Shown piece after piece: positions 24,900 through 33,095 of a stretch of 64,000 nt of DNA (position 1 is the first letter of the stretch; every line of letters begins with the position of its first letter). A program made the position numbers and the translations under genes. This DNA is from Methanomethylophilus sp963631655. GTDB taxonomy: Archaea > Thermoplasmatota > Thermoplasmata > Methanomassiliicoccales > Methanomethylophilaceae. The stretch is taken from assembly GCA_963631655.1 (NCBI GenBank), contig CAVGRR010000002.1, forward strand, positions 1-64,000, read 5' to 3'. The notes beneath the pieces are model-generated. The model had not been told where the DNA came from. It saw only the letters and a program-made list of their open reading frames with translations, and made no database searches.

Positions 24900-25973
24900 T
24901 CAGCTCATCAGTTCTTTGAGCTTATCGTCTTTGATCGCGTCTCTGATCTCCATTGCCATACGGGCGCCGGTGCTGAGTCCGGGATAGATCATCTCGGCAT
25001 AGGGCGAACCGTTTATGAAGGGATTGGTACCGGCGACGATCCTGGTGGAGATCTCGAAGATCCTAAACTCCAGTTTGTCGTTGACGACCGTTTCGAGACA
25101 GAAGGGTCCCCACATTCCGCCGAAGAGCTCGTAAGAACGGTTGACGATGTTCTCTGCCATCTCGAACGCCTTGGGCAGAAGGGACTCGCGGATGACCACA
25201 GGGGTGTTTCCGGTGACGACGAATGAAGGATACAGTCCGTGCCTCTTCGCGTCCTCGATCGATCCGAGCTTGTACATCTCATCGATGTTGGACTCGTCAC
25301 GCCTGTCGATGGACAGGAGTTCCAGCGAACCGCCCTGTTTGATGCGGTATCCGTCGGTCTTGAGCGGGTCGTAGAAGAAGTGGAGGTAGTACCTGGTACC
25401 CAGGCAGTACTCCTGGATGGTGTAGGGCTGACTGTTGTCGATACCCATCTTGAAGTCGGGATAATCCTTCGCGATGAAGAATCCGCGGCCTCCTTTGGCG
25501 CCGTGGTACTTGACCATGACAGGCTCTTTGATCTCCCTGGCATCGGTGATAAGACGGGGCATGGGGGCACCGGCGGAGGTGATCCACTGCCTCTGGAGGA
25601 CCCTGTCGGACTCCCAGGAGAGCACACCGCGATTACCGTAGGAGGGGACCTCGAAGTCCTCGAACTTCTTGGCGCCCATGTACTCGACGAAGGAACCGTG
25701 GGGGATCAGGATGGCGTTCTCGTCCTGGAGCTCGCCGGCGCGGGAGCTCATGTCGTCATAATCTGAATAGGTGATGAACTTGTCCGGTTTGGCAAGGGGG
25801 AACGCATCATAGATACGCTGATTGTTCTTTGTGACAAGACCGAGGGTCCTGAAACCCATCTTCCGCGCACCGTGGAAGATCTGCAATGAAGAATGTGAAC
25901 AAAGGGTAGCGATGGTGATCTTGCTCGGATCGTACCCGTCCAAAATCTCATCGATCCTCTTTTTTGGAACCAT
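24900..25973 (-). CDS. purP: Formate-dependent AICAR ligase
   Basis: PurP of 357 residues, which makes FAICAR from AICAR, formate and ATP in archaeal purine synthesis. The N-terminal region ITIATLCSHSSLQIFHGARKMGFRTLGLVTK and the ATP-grasp parts VMVKYHGAKGGRGFFIAKDYPDF and GMWGPFCLETVVNDKLEFRIFEISTRIVAG are diagnostic. It duplicates the transformylase step of the full-length PurH at 5048-6607. The first gene of a short unit with the aminotransferase. It is divergent from the RPA operon across 177 bases. Confidence 0.96.
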   Translation of the reverse strand: MVPKKRIDEILDGYDPSKITIATLCSHSSLQIFHGARKMGFRTLGLVTKNNQRIYDAFPLAKPDKFITYSDYDDMSSRAGELQDENAILIPHGSFVEYMGAKKFEDFEVPSYGNRGVLSWESDRVLQRQWITSAGAPMPRLITDAREIKEPVMVKYHGAKGGRGFFIAKDYPDFKMGIDNSQPYTIQEYCLGTRYYLHFFYDPLKTDGYRIKQGGSLELLSIDRRDESNIDEMYKLGSIEDAKRHGLYPSFVVTGNTPVVIRESLLPKAFEMAENIVNRSYELFGGMWGPFCLETVVNDKLEFRIFEISTRIVAGTNPFINGSPYAEMIYPGLSTGARMAMEIRDAIKDDKLKELMS

Positions 25974-26150
25974 ATTATGTTATTGGCTTTTTCCTAATAA
26001 GGTTAACGCGTCGACTATACGCGGGCACGCGAGGGTTACAATGCTTACTGCAGACCGAAAGGTTATAACGTCATGGGGTCAATCGGCTTATGTCCGAGAA
26101 ATCGGAAGGCACAACCGCCTCAGAAACACACCAAACCGAGAGGCCTTAAA

Positions 26151-27812
26151 ATGACTAATTCTGAAATGGATCTGAATCCTCTAGCCGACGAGCTGTACGC
26201 AGCCCTCGAGCAGCAGGTACCGAGAGAAACTCTCATCGCCGAGCTTGAAAAATACCTCATACAGTACAAGACCGGACCCTCTGTCGCCAAAGACAGTATC
26301 CTCCGCAAGTACCGTGCACCCAAGGCGTCTGGCACATTTGCAAGTAGCACCCCCGTGACCAAGAAGATCGGTGACCTTGAAGGCACTGAGATCTCCGTCA
26401 ACGTCGTGGCAAGGGTGGTCTTCGTCGAGAAGAAGGAGATCACCGTGAAAGGCATCGCCAGGACCATCACGTCCGGTATCCTCGGAGACGACACCGGAAC
26501 CGCACCCTTCACCATCTGGCGCGACGACGCGGACCTCGACAAAGGCACCGTGTACACGTTCAAAGGCGCCTACACCAAGAAATTCAGGGACCAGGTGCAG
26601 ATCAACCTCGGAACCAGAGGAAAGGTCGAACCCAACAACGACGTCACCTTCGATGTGCCAGCACAGTCCGCTGCGGCATCCGTGACCAAGAAGATCAATG
26701 AGATCACAGGTACCGAAACATCTGTGGATCTCGTCGCCAAAGCCGTCTATGTGGAGAAAAAGGAGGTAACCATCAGGGGTTCCCCCACCACCATCATCTC
26801 CGGAATCCTCGGGGACGACACCGGCACCATATCATTCACCGCCTGGCGTGACGACATCGAGATGGAGAAAGGAAACGTCTACTCCATCAAGAACGCCTAT
26901 GCCAAGACATTCAACGAAAAACCGCAGCTCAACGTCGGGACCAGGGGTTCCATCGAACTCAACACCGAGGTCACCTTCGATGTTCCTGCATCCTCTGCCT
27001 CTTCAGCGGCCGAACTGCTGAAGATCCGTGACATCACCGAGAACACCCGCAACCTCGACCTCGTCGCCTGCGTTTCCGAACTCAATTCCAGGCAGATCGT
27101 CATCAAAGGGGAGACGAAGACCGTCTTCGGAGGTATGCTCTCCGACGAGACCGGAAAGATCCAGTTCACCGACTGGGCCGACCACAACCTCAGCGACGGC
27201 GACACCATCTCCATCAAGAACGCCTACATCCGCTCATGGAAAGGCATACCCCAGGTCAACATCGGAGACCGCAGCGAGGTATGTCCCAGCGAGACAAAGA
27301 TCGAGACCGTCGCGGCAGGCCCCTGCAAGAAGACCGTCGAAGATGTGCTGAAGGTCGGAGGAGGTCTCGACCTCTCCATCACCGGCACCGTCGTCGACGT
27401 CCGCTCCGGAAGCGGACTCATCAAGAGGTGCCCCAAATGCAGACGCGCCATCGTCGGAGACACCTGCTCCGTCGACGGACATGTCGAAGACCCGGTCATG
27501 GACCTCAGGCTCAAACTCACCCTCGATGACGGCACCGGTGCCATCAGCGCGATCCTCGGACGTGCGGACACCGAGATGGTCACCGGTATCACCCTCGACG
27601 AGGCCGTCGAGGCGGCCAAGGAGAAAGGCGACATGGGCGTCGTCGGCAACACGATGGCCCGCTCCTGTCTGCTCAAGAAACTCACCGTCACCGGAAACAT
27701 CATGAGCGACGAATACGGACCTCAGATGAGCGTCCGCCACACCGAGCTCGAAACCTACGACACCCACGCCGAGGCTGAAGCTCTCCTCGAAGATGTGGAG
27801 GCATCCTTATGA
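26151..27812 (+). CDS. rpa: Replication protein A with four OB folds and a zinc finger
   Basis: Single-stranded DNA-binding protein of 553 residues, acting in replication and repair. An N-terminal helical part is followed by three similar OB domains (about 70-170, 180-270, 285-380), each with a GDLEGTE/ITGTETS-like start and a SGILGDDTGT strand. The first two copies are close duplicates. A fourth OB fold with a C4/C3H zinc finger (RCPKCRRAIVGDTCSVDGH, about 425-443) ends the protein. The ATG at 26151 was chosen as the first codon of the conserved region; a TATA-like GGTTATAACG lies near 26062. The stop overlaps the next gene by four bases. Confidence 0.93.
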   Translation: MTNSEMDLNPLADELYAALEQQVPRETLIAELEKYLIQYKTGPSVAKDSILRKYRAPKASGTFASSTPVTKKIGDLEGTEISVNVVARVVFVEKKEITVKGIARTITSGILGDDTGTAPFTIWRDDADLDKGTVYTFKGAYTKKFRDQVQINLGTRGKVEPNNDVTFDVPAQSAAASVTKKINEITGTETSVDLVAKAVYVEKKEVTIRGSPTTIISGILGDDTGTISFTAWRDDIEMEKGNVYSIKNAYAKTFNEKPQLNVGTRGSIELNTEVTFDVPASSASSAAELLKIRDITENTRNLDLVACVSELNSRQIVIKGETKTVFGGMLSDETGKIQFTDWADHNLSDGDTISIKNAYIRSWKGIPQVNIGDRSEVCPSETKIETVAAGPCKKTVEDVLKVGGGLDLSITGTVVDVRSGSGLIKRCPKCRRAIVGDTCSVDGHVEDPVMDLRLKLTLDDGTGAISAILGRADTEMVTGITLDEAVEAAKEKGDMGVVGNTMARSCLLKKLTVTGNIMSDEYGPQMSVRHTELETYDTHAEAEALLEDVEASL

Positions 27813-28711
27813 ACAACATCAGAGAGACCGCATGGAGGGTCTTCGCGACCGAACTCAACAGCGCCGGATACGAGATCAAAGCAGAGGAGGACATGAAACC
27901 CTCCTACCAGCTCAGCCGCCTCGGAGCCCTCATCAACAGGGTCCTTGTGGCCGGGGTCCTGACCGAGAAGGAGGACATCGGCACCGACGGGGAACCCATG
28001 TGGAGAGGCCGTATCCAGGACCCCAGCGGAGGATTCGTGTTCATCAACGTCGGAAGATTCCAGCCTGAGGCCGCTGCGGCCATGGCGGACATCGAGGTCC
28101 CCTCCCGCATCGCCGTCGTCGGAAAGGTGAAATCCTACGAGGCCGACGAAGACAAGATCTGGATCTCCGTACGTCCCGAGAGGATCGTCGTCATCGACGA
28201 CAAGGTACAGAACGAATGGCTCCTCGACGCCGCCAAATCCACCTGGAAGAGACTGAACGACATGAAACGTGCCGTTTCCCTCGAGAACAGATCCGAACAG
28301 GGACTCATCGCCGCAGGATTCTCGGAGATCTCCGCCAGGGGCATCTCCAAGGCCATCGAGGAATACGGGCTGCCCGCTTCGACAGATTACATCAAATGCA
28401 TCCAGAAGGCACTGAGGCTGCTTCTCCCCGACAGGAACATCGACCTGGGTCTTCCCGAAGACCTCGCCGATGCGCCCGAGGAGATCGAGATGGACAACAC
28501 CTCTATGGAACAGTCCGAGGACAAGGAGGAGATCATCCTTCAGCTTCTCGAGGAACTCGACAAGGACGGAAAGGGAGCCCCCAGGGATGTCCTTGAAGAA
28601 GAGACCAGCAAAAGAGGAATCACCCCTATGGAGCTCGAGGCCATCTCCAACACTCTTCTCGACAAGGGTATCGTCTACGAGCCCAACTTGAGATACCTCA
28701 AACGCATCTGA
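27809..28711 (+). CDS. RPA-associated OB-fold protein
   Basis: A 300-residue partner of RPA of the COG3390 type. An OB domain (about 30-140: LGALINRVLVAGVLTEKEDIG, WRGRIQDPSGGFVFINVGRFQPEAAAAM) is followed by a helical region and a C-terminal winged-helix-like segment (IILQLLEELDKDGKGAPRDVLEEE). It is coupled to RPA by ATGA, as in other euryarchaea, and likely forms a stable RPA complex. It ends before a clear terminator. Confidence 0.9.
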   Translation: MNNIRETAWRVFATELNSAGYEIKAEEDMKPSYQLSRLGALINRVLVAGVLTEKEDIGTDGEPMWRGRIQDPSGGFVFINVGRFQPEAAAAMADIEVPSRIAVVGKVKSYEADEDKIWISVRPERIVVIDDKVQNEWLLDAAKSTWKRLNDMKRAVSLENRSEQGLIAAGFSEISARGISKAIEEYGLPASTDYIKCIQKALRLLLPDRNIDLGLPEDLADAPEEIEMDNTSMEQSEDKEEIILQLLEELDKDGKGAPRDVLEEETSKRGITPMELEAISNTLLDKGIVYEPNLRYLKRI

Positions 28712-28720
28712 ATCAAAAGA

Positions 28721-28744
28721 GGGTCCGGGGGATTCTCCGGGCCC
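28721..28744 (+). terminator. RPA operon terminator
   Basis: GGGTCCGG pairs with CCGGGCCC (one G-T pair) around an 8-base loop, followed by TTGAATTTT. A second small stem (GACCG / CGGTC, 28762-28781) may serve the convergent MEMO1 gene. One TGTGCCAG octamer lies between (28823). Confidence 0.7.
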
Positions 28745-28848
28745 TTGAATTTTATCACTAGACCGCCGATGAAAACGGTCGGTTTATGTCTGTCCGGCAC
28801 ATCGCATCCGTACCGAAAATGCAATGTGCCAGCAGCCTATTTTTGTGA

Positions 28849-29661
28849 TCAGTTCTTGTAGAATCCGACCGCTCCGTAACCGACCACCGAGTTGCTGTCG
28901 AGGCGGGCGGATTCGAAGGAATCGGTCTGATTGAGGATCTTGGCACTGCCGGGCGAACCGTACATCATCGCCACGGCGATGGGCCCGAATCCGCAGACAG
29001 ACAGATTGTTCGCACGGACCTCGTCGTACATGGCAGCGACGTTGCCGGAGGCCACTGCATGAAGGAACCTGGCGTCCATGGTATCCGCGAAGGTCTTGGG
29101 GACATAGTGCACAAGGTCGCTGGAGGCGATGATGACGACGTCGTGTCCCGCGCATGCGATCTTCAGTGCATCAGCGACCCTCTGGGCAGTGTTCATGTCC
29201 TGCCTGCCCATGATGATCGGAATGATGTGGGGGTTGGGATCGATGGTCTGGATGAACGGAAGTTCGACCTCGATCGAGTGCTCCCTGCGGTGTGCATTTG
29301 AATCATCGGGGATGAACTCCCTGAGACGCATCGCAATGGACTGGTGGACGGGGCAGGGGCCGAGGGGTGTGCAATAATCCTCCGTGCTCATGACGGCGTC
29401 GTAAGGCACTCCGACGTGGTCGGGACCGATGACGATATAGGCCTCAGGAAGGCCGTCCTCCGCGATTGCCTTGAACGAATGGGCCGCACAGGTACCCGAG
29501 TATACGTAGCCCGCGTGAGGCACCACAACGGCCGATATAGAGCGTTTTCCAGAGGCCTTGCCTGGTTCTCCGGGCCCGTTGATGAAACAATCCCTGAGCT
29601 GGTTTTTCAAAATCACAGGATCGGACGGATAGAATGCCCCTGAAACTGCTGGTACGCGCAT
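28849..29661 (-). CDS. MEMO1 family protein
   Basis: A 270-residue AmmeMemoRadiSam system protein B / MEMO1 homologue, related to extradiol dioxygenases. Family motifs: VPAVSGAFYP at the N-terminus, VVPHAGYVYSGTCAAHSF, IVIGPDHVG, REHSIEVELPFIQ and VIIASSDLVHY. The metal-ligand His residues of the family are present in HAG, EHS and SDLVHY. The biochemical role in archaea is unresolved. The ATG at 29661 is supported by a TATA box 25 bases upstream. In many archaea it sits, as here, next to ribosomal protein S2. Confidence 0.93.
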   Translation of the reverse strand: MRVPAVSGAFYPSDPVILKNQLRDCFINGPGEPGKASGKRSISAVVVPHAGYVYSGTCAAHSFKAIAEDGLPEAYIVIGPDHVGVPYDAVMSTEDYCTPLGPCPVHQSIAMRLREFIPDDSNAHRREHSIEVELPFIQTIDPNPHIIPIIMGRQDMNTAQRVADALKIACAGHDVVIIASSDLVHYVPKTFADTMDARFLHAVASGNVAAMYDEVRANNLSVCGFGPIAVAMMYGSPGSAKILNQTDSFESARLDSNSVVGYGAVGFYKN

Positions 29662-29677
29662 AATCGTGTATGCGCGA

Positions 29678-29713
29678 CTGCATAAAAGAATAATTCCCCG
29701 GCGGACCGGGGAA
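29678..29713 (-). terminator. rpsB terminator fused to the MEMO1 promoter
   Basis: TTCCCCGG (29694-29701) and CCGGGGAA (29706-29713) form a perfect 8-bp stem 12 bases after the rpsB stop. On the minus strand TTATTCTTTTATGC follows. It gives a T-rich terminator tail and also places a TTTTATG TATA-like box 25 bases before the MEMO1 ATG, so one stretch appears to end one transcript and start the next. Confidence 0.6.
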
Positions 29714-29725
29714 AGGGTTTGTTGA

Positions 29726-30352
29726 TCAGTATTTGGCTTCGAAATCGTCGATCTCGAGCTTGTAGTCTGCGGGGTCCTTGATGTCGCCGCGTGCAAGGAG
29801 CACTTCGCGGGTGAGGAGCCAGTAGACGCATGCGAGGGAGCGCCTTCCTTTGTTGTTGGTGGGAACGACAAGGTCGACGGCCCTGGTCTCGTTGTTGGCA
29901 TCGCACATGGCGATGATCGGGATTCCGAGGTTGAGAGCCTCTGCAACGGCCTGTTTGTCGGCAGCGGGGTCGGTGACGACAAGCACATCAGGCTCGATGA
30001 AGTGGGGGTTGATAGGGTTGGTGAGGGTTCCGGGGACGAAACGGCCTGCGAATGCGGGTGCTCCAATCGCTTTGGAAAACTCCCTGGCGGGCTTCTGTCC
30101 GTACTGCCTGGCGGAGGTGACGAGGATCCTCTTGGGGTCGAAGCCGGAAAGGAAGTGAGCTGCTGCCCTGATCCTCTCGTCGGTCTTCTTGATGTTGAGG
30201 ACGTAGAGACCGTCCTGCCTGACCTTGTAGATGAACTCCTTCATGTCTGCGCTCTTGTACTGGGTACCGATGTGAACACCGGATGTGAGATAGGTGTCTT
30301 CAGGAACGAGGAGTTCTCCCTCGATGACCTGCTTTTCTTCGTAGTCAACCAT
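29726..30352 (-). CDS. rpsB: Small-subunit ribosomal protein S2 (uS2)
   Basis: Archaeal uS2 of 208 residues. Signatures are LTSGVHIGTQYKSADMKEFIYKVRQDGLYVLNIKKTDERIR near the N-terminus, GRFVPGTLTNP and VTDPAADKQAVAEALNLGIPIIAMCDANNETRAVDLVVPTNNKGR. Residues 1-15 are acidic. A TATA box and a structured leader precede it. It is normal in length for the archaeal form. Confidence 0.97.
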   Translation of the reverse strand: MVDYEEKQVIEGELLVPEDTYLTSGVHIGTQYKSADMKEFIYKVRQDGLYVLNIKKTDERIRAAAHFLSGFDPKRILVTSARQYGQKPAREFSKAIGAPAFAGRFVPGTLTNPINPHFIEPDVLVVTDPAADKQAVAEALNLGIPIIAMCDANNETRAVDLVVPTNNKGRRSLACVYWLLTREVLLARGDIKDPADYKLEIDDFEAKY

Positions 30353-30368
30353 ATGAATACCTCTTTCT

Positions 30369-30460
30369 GACCGACCGGGTCGGTCTCAGGTCCGACAGCA
30401 TCGGGTGCTGCCGAATTAGGGGTGCGTACTTGCAACTTGATTATAAACGTTTGCGCGCGC
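30369..30460 (-). promoter_or_regulatory. rpsB promoter and structured leader
   Basis: Reading on the minus strand: an alternating GC octamer (30453-30460), a TATA box CGTTTATAA (30440-30448), a stem-loop CAGCA / TGCTG (30396-30410), and a 7-bp stem GACCGAC / GTCGGTC with a 3-base loop (30369-30385) ending 17 bases before the ATG. The two leader stems suggest autogenous control by S2, as known for other ribosomal proteins; this is inference. Confidence 0.5.
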
Positions 30461-30494
30461 TTTTATTTTTATTAGTTAGTTTAATTACAAAATC

Positions 30495-30511
30495 CGCGCG
30501 CGTATTATAAT
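30495..30511 (+). promoter_or_regulatory. Promoter of the DUF2240 gene
   Basis: CGCGCGCG (30495-30502) abuts the TATA element TATTATAA (30503-30510). This mirrors the GC octamer next to the divergent rpsB promoter. The ATG is 38 bases downstream. Confidence 0.5.
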
Positions 30512-30548
30512 GCGACACCTTTTTTTATCGCATTTCCATGGCGGAATC

Positions 30549-31055
30549 ATGGCGAGCGAACTCGAGACCTGTGCCGCGGCATTCTTCCGCATCAAGGGAA
30601 AGGACACAGTGACGGTCAACGAATTCAAGATGACTGTCACGTTCGAATCCAAGTGGATGTCCGTGAAAGAGGCCGAGTCGCTCCTTTCCAGGATGGTCTC
30701 GGAGAACCTGGTCACGAAGACCGGGGATTACCTGAAGGCGTCAGCGGAACTCGCTGGAGTTCAGGTGCCCATGGCCTACCGTCCGTCGGATTCCTTCAAG
30801 AGATCCCTGACGTCGGAGGCCGTCGCAGAACCCCCTAAGAAGACAATGTCCCAGACACCTCAGAAAGATATCTTCGCCGAGCTTGTCGGAGCTGCTGTGG
30901 AGAAGGGGATGCAGAAGGCCAAGTTCGTTTCCGACTGCAACATTCTGAGAAAAAGTCTCAATGTGGACACTTCGGTCGCGGCACTGATCATCCTCAGGGA
31001 GGACGGCGTCGACATCAAAAAGTGGATCCCCGAAGTGTACGCACATCTCCTGTGA
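30549..31055 (+). CDS. DUF2240 family protein
   Basis: A conserved archaeal protein of 168 residues. The N-terminal half (AAFFRIKGKDTVTVNEFKMTVTFESKWMSVKEAESLLSRMV, then ENLVTKTGDYLKAS) matches the DUF2240 pattern and resembles a winged-helix module. The C-terminal half (FAELVGAAVEKGMQKAKFVSDCNILRKSLNVDTSVAALIILREDGVD) is helical. Function unknown; a nucleic-acid-binding role is plausible. It is divergent from rpsB, with its own promoter, and ends at a terminator shared with MBF1. Confidence 0.85.
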   Translation: MASELETCAAAFFRIKGKDTVTVNEFKMTVTFESKWMSVKEAESLLSRMVSENLVTKTGDYLKASAELAGVQVPMAYRPSDSFKRSLTSEAVAEPPKKTMSQTPQKDIFAELVGAAVEKGMQKAKFVSDCNILRKSLNVDTSVAALIILREDGVDIKKWIPEVYAHLL

Positions 31056-31105
31056 AACACACGGAAGATCTGCCGAAGATCTTAATAAAAACGGTATGAA
31101 AAGTT

Positions 31106-31130
31106 GAAGCCGGGCACATGTCCCAGCTTC
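31106..31130. terminator. Terminator between DUF2240 and MBF1 genes
   Basis: GAAGC-GGG pairs with CCC-GCTTC (one mismatch, loop CACATGT). ATATTTTTG follows on the plus strand and AACTTTTC on the minus strand, so it can serve both convergent genes. A TGTCCCAG octamer forms its 3' arm. Confidence 0.7.
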
Positions 31131-31145
31131 ATATTTTTGAAAGGT

Positions 31146-31661
31146 TTACTTCTTCTCGACCTTGATGAAGTTGCCAAGGGTCATACTGTTGGATTTCGAT
31201 CCGCCACCGTAGACCTCGCCGTCCTTGATGACCTCTTTGAGCTTGATGTTGAGGGCCTTTTCAAGTTTGGCGACAAGTTTGTCATCGGGAGTGAGCGACT
31301 GGGACTCCACCTTGAGGATGGTTCCCTTCTTCTCGTTGATCGATTTGGCGAAGTCCTCCTCGTTCATTCCGGTCTTATGCCTCGCTTTCCTGACGACCGC
31401 TCCGTAATCGGAGATGAGCTCGGTTCCTCCGTTGGCGGCATAGATATCACGGGTCTGCATACGCCTCTCACGCTTCTCCAGCCTTTCCTCTATGGCCGCC
31501 CTGTTGGCTCCCGCGGAGGGGTATGCTCCGTCGTCCAACCTGTTGGAGGGCCTGTAACTGTCTCCGAATTTTGCACAGCTGGGACATAGATTGAGCTTAC
31601 TGCCCTCGACCATCATGGACAGGGTGCTCGGCACATCTTTCCCGCACATTTCGCAAATCAT
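31146..31661 (-). CDS. Multiprotein bridging factor 1 homologue
   Basis: Archaeal MBF1 of 171 residues, linked in the family to transcription and to the ribosome. An N-terminal zinc ribbon (CEMCGKDVP and LCPSCAKFG) is followed by a flexible basic linker and a Cro/C1-type helix-turn-helix (about 95-150: VVRKARHKTGMNEEDFAKSINEKKGTILKVESQSLTPDDKLVAKLEKALNI). A TATA box (GTTTATAGG, about 31682-31690) lies 25 bases before the ATG, which implies a leaderless mRNA. Confidence 0.93.
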   Translation of the reverse strand: MICEMCGKDVPSTLSMMVEGSKLNLCPSCAKFGDSYRPSNRLDDGAYPSAGANRAAIEERLEKRERRMQTRDIYAANGGTELISDYGAVVRKARHKTGMNEEDFAKSINEKKGTILKVESQSLTPDDKLVAKLEKALNIKLKEVIKDGEVYGGGSKSNSMTLGNFIKVEKK

Positions 31662-31771
31662 AATGATATGATATGCTGAATCCCTATAAACCCTACCATG
31701 CGACGCGATTTTCGAGAGGCACTACCATAAATGTTAGGGCAAAGTAATTTAAAATAAGGCCATAACGCGTA

Positions 31772-32986
31772 ATGATAGAAATGACAGAAGAGTCGGAGAC
31801 CGCTGAACTCAAAGCGAAGATTATCTCTCTGGAAGAGAGGAATGTGCGCCTCATGGAAGACCTCCAGAACGCCGAGAGCGAGAAACGTTACTCTGAGAGC
31901 GAACTCTTCAGACTTCAGAAGGACCTTGCGAGAATCAGGACCGAACTTGAAAGGCTCAAGAGCCCCCCTCTCGTGATCGGTTCCCTCAGGGACATCCTCC
32001 CCGACAACAAGGTCATCGTGAAGAGTTCCACCGGACCTGATTTCATCGTATCGGTTTCACAGTACGTCAACGAGAAGGACCTGGTGCCCGGAGCAAGGGT
32101 CTCCCTCAACAAACAGACCCTGGCCGTCATGGAGGTCCTCCCCGCACCCCTGGACCCCGTCGTCACCGGCGCCGAGATCCTCGACAAGCCCAACCTCACT
32201 TACGACGACATCGGCGGACTGGCCAACCAGATGGTCGAGCTCAGGGAGGCCGTCGAAGACCCCCTGCTCAGGCCCGAACTGTACGCAAAGGTCGGTATCC
32301 AGCCCCCGAAAGGAGTGCTTCTCGTCGGTCCCCCGGGAACCGGTAAGACCCTCATGGCGAAGGCAGTGGCCAACGCCACCAACGCCACCTTCATCAGGCT
32401 CGTCGGATCCGAACTCGTCCAGAAATACATCGGAGAGGGAGCAAGGCTCGTCCGCGAACTCTTCGAGCTTGCCAGGGAAAAGGCCCCCAGTATCGTGTTC
32501 ATCGACGAGATCGACTCCGTCGGTGCCAAGAGGGCCGACGTCGCCACCTCCGGAGACAGGGAGGTCCAGAGGACCCTTATGCAGTTGCTGTCCGAACTCG
32601 ACGGATTCACCCCGATGGAGAACGTCAAGATCATCGGTGCAACCAACCGTCCCGACATCCTCGACGACGCACTGCTCAGGCCTGGAAGGTTCGACAGGAT
32701 CATCGAGGTCGGACTCCCCGATGTCGAAGGCCGCGAACAGATCTTCAAGATCCACCTTAAGTCGATGAACATCTCGAAAAAGATCTCCGCACACGAACTT
32801 GCCGAGAAGGCCGAAGGTCTCTCCGGTGCCGAGATCAAAGCGATCTGCACCGAAGCAGGAATGCTCTGCATCCGTGCCGGACGCGACACCATCTCTCAGG
32901 AAGACTTCGACAAGGCCCGCGACAAGGTCATGAACAGAAACAAGAACAAAGGCACAGGAATCATCCCCGAATATCTCTACGGATGA
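31772..32986 (+). CDS. pan: Proteasome-activating nucleotidase
   Basis: AAA+ unfoldase of 404 residues that feeds substrates to the 20S proteasome. A coiled coil (about 5-65) and an OB domain (about 70-125) precede the AAA+ module: Walker A VGPPGTGKTLMAKA (about 186), the pore motif KYIGEG, Walker B IVFIDEIDSVGAKR, the sensor GATNRPD and arginine fingers LLRPGRFDR. The C-terminus ends in LYG, a hydrophobic-Tyr-X tail used to dock into the proteasome ring. The start may be ATG 31772 or ATG 31784. Confidence 0.96.
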   Translation: MIEMTEESETAELKAKIISLEERNVRLMEDLQNAESEKRYSESELFRLQKDLARIRTELERLKSPPLVIGSLRDILPDNKVIVKSSTGPDFIVSVSQYVNEKDLVPGARVSLNKQTLAVMEVLPAPLDPVVTGAEILDKPNLTYDDIGGLANQMVELREAVEDPLLRPELYAKVGIQPPKGVLLVGPPGTGKTLMAKAVANATNATFIRLVGSELVQKYIGEGARLVRELFELAREKAPSIVFIDEIDSVGAKRADVATSGDREVQRTLMQLLSELDGFTPMENVKIIGATNRPDILDDALLRPGRFDRIIEVGLPDVEGREQIFKIHLKSMNISKKISAHELAEKAEGLSGAEIKAICTEAGMLCIRAGRDTISQEDFDKARDKVMNRNKNKGTGIIPEYLYG

Positions 32987-32993
32987 ATTCCAA

Positions 32994-33024
32994 ACGGCCG
33001 CATCACAACTTACGGTGCGGCCGT
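32994..33024 (+). terminator. PAN terminator
   Basis: A perfect 9-bp stem (ACGGCCGCA / TGCGGCCGT) with a 13-base loop starts eight bases after the stop codon and is followed by GTATTTCTT. Confidence 0.75.
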
Positions 33025-33041
33025 GTATTTCTTAAAAAAAT

Positions 33042-33058
33042 GAGGGGTAAATCCCCTC
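33042..33058 (-). terminator. GPN GTPase terminator
   Basis: GAGGGG and CCCCTC form a 6-bp stem with a 5-base loop. On the minus strand it is followed by ATTTTTTTAAG, a seven-T run, and it lies 37 bases after the GTPase stop. Confidence 0.75.
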
Positions 33059-33095
33059 GCTTTTGATCGTCTGGGTCTTTTGAAAAAGACACGGA

